From JBPOFY01 sp049889815 (GTDB lineage Bacteria; Verrucomicrobiota; Verrucomicrobiia; Opitutales; Coraliomargaritaceae), in the NCBI GenBank assembly GCA_049889815.1, contig JBMHCR010000028.1, positions 1 through 64,000 on the forward strand: DNA of 64,000 bases, given 5' to 3'. A program made the translations under genes and the position numbers. Position 1 is the first letter of the stretch; every line of letters begins with the position of its first letter. Under the pieces are notes generated by a model that searched no databases, was not told the origin of the DNA, and was given only the letters and a program-made list of their open reading frames with translations. Positions 63,616 to 64,000 of this stretch are shown piece by piece.

Positions 63616-64000
63616 ATGGTGATTAGTCTACTCGGATATTTCGTTCTTATCGCAATTGCTTGGCGACTGTCCACCTCGCGAAAAGACATCAACTGGAGAA
63701 CCATTGGCGGCGCCATCGCTATACAGTTTGGATTCGGAGTACTTGTGCTTTACGTCCCTTGGGGCAAAGCCGCGATTGAATGGCTATCTGACCTAGTGTC
63801 GGCCATCATCGCATTCGGCAATGACGGGATCGCATTCCTTTTCGGCGGACTTACAGACCCATCAGGCGGTTGGGGCTTCATCTTCGCATTTAAAGTCCTA
63901 CCAGTCATCATCTTTTTCTCTGCGCTCATATCTGTGCTCTATCACGCACGCATCATGCCGAACATCGTTAATATCTTAGGAGGAGTTATTCGATATATCC
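63616..64000 (+). CDS. Concentrative nucleoside transporter (NupC/CNT family), partial
   Basis: The first 128 residues are visible before the window ends. They show the usual CNT N-terminus with a hydrophobic first helix (LLGYFVLIAIAWRLS), the charged SRKDINWRTIGGAIAIQFGF, the VPWGKAAIEWLSDLV segment, then FGNDGIAFLFGG and FAFKVLPVIIFFSALI, which are CNT signatures. It imports nucleosides with sodium or protons. It follows the PhoD-like gene by 49 nt, so nucleotide-derived phosphate and nucleosides may be salvaged together. Confidence 0.9.
   Translation, partial: MVISLLGYFVLIAIAWRLSTSRKDINWRTIGGAIAIQFGFGVLVLYVPWGKAAIEWLSDLVSAIIAFGNDGIAFLFGGLTDPSGGWGFIFAFKVLPVIIFFSALISVLYHARIMPNIVNILGGVIRYI

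Overview
The window looks like a chromosomal segment of a marine-type Verrucomicrobiota bacterium, most likely class Opitutae (Puniceicoccales, Coraliomargarita-like). The indications are a 52-residue small basic protein of the family shared by Chlamydiae and Verrucomicrobia (18253-18411), the C-terminal fossil of a PEP-CTERM surface protein, a eukaryotic-type (GSII) glutamine synthetase, a 31-residue COX24/mS38-like ribosomal protein, Gram-negative envelope genes (LpxL-type acyltransferase, RND pumps, lipoproteins), and several conserved unknowns whose sequence style I associate with this phylum. The placement is inferred from gene content; there is no rRNA in the window. I see no prophage, insertion sequence, CRISPR array or integron. 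The segment reads as core chromosome with a few lineage-specific islands.

Layout. 1-8 kb: envelope and metabolism (LpxL-like acyltransferase cut by the window edge, ELM1-family protein, MenH-like hydrolase, DUF4136 lipoprotein, argH, yyaL, lgt). 8-18 kb: GH2 beta-galactosidase, class I fumarase, A-type Fe-S carrier, rpoN, class II aldolase, psd and a tandem pair of fluoride channels. 18-33 kb: small basic protein, HPr, then a tetR-tolC-adaptor-RND operon and, 3 kb on, a second adaptor-RND pair without its own outer-membrane channel. Between the pumps lie a PEP-CTERM remnant, tRNA-Tyr, an RG-rich unknown protein, tRNA-Leu with anticodon AAG, and a REP-like palindrome. 32-41 kb: a minimal kinase coupled to a PP2C phosphatase, GSII behind a sigma-54-type promoter, a DUF2071 protein, tRNA-Ala, fdhD with a YdeP-type molybdoenzyme, and an adenosine-deaminase-family enzyme. 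41-46 kb: an envelope cluster of unknown function (ABCG-like half-transporter, lipoprotein, large periplasmic repeat protein, secreted protein). 46-64 kb: acyl-activating enzyme, obg, ppx/gppA, hisD, LolA-like protein, guaA, zinc-ribbon membrane protein, smc, LOG protein, AsmA-like protein, COX24-like protein, RluA-like pseudouridine synthase, rpsT, trpS, PhoD-like phosphatase and the start of a nupC-type transporter.

How the parts may connect. The perfect palindrome overlapping the tetR start has a close partner upstream of the second RND pair, so one TetR repressor probably controls both pumps, and the second pump may borrow the TolC encoded by the first. rpoN lies in the same window as a near-consensus -24/-12 promoter in front of the glutamine synthetase, consistent with sigma-54 control of nitrogen assimilation. 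The most interesting uncharacterised items are the minimal kinase/PP2C pair, the RG-rich RNA-binding-type protein, the envelope ABC cluster and the AAG-anticodon tRNA-Leu.
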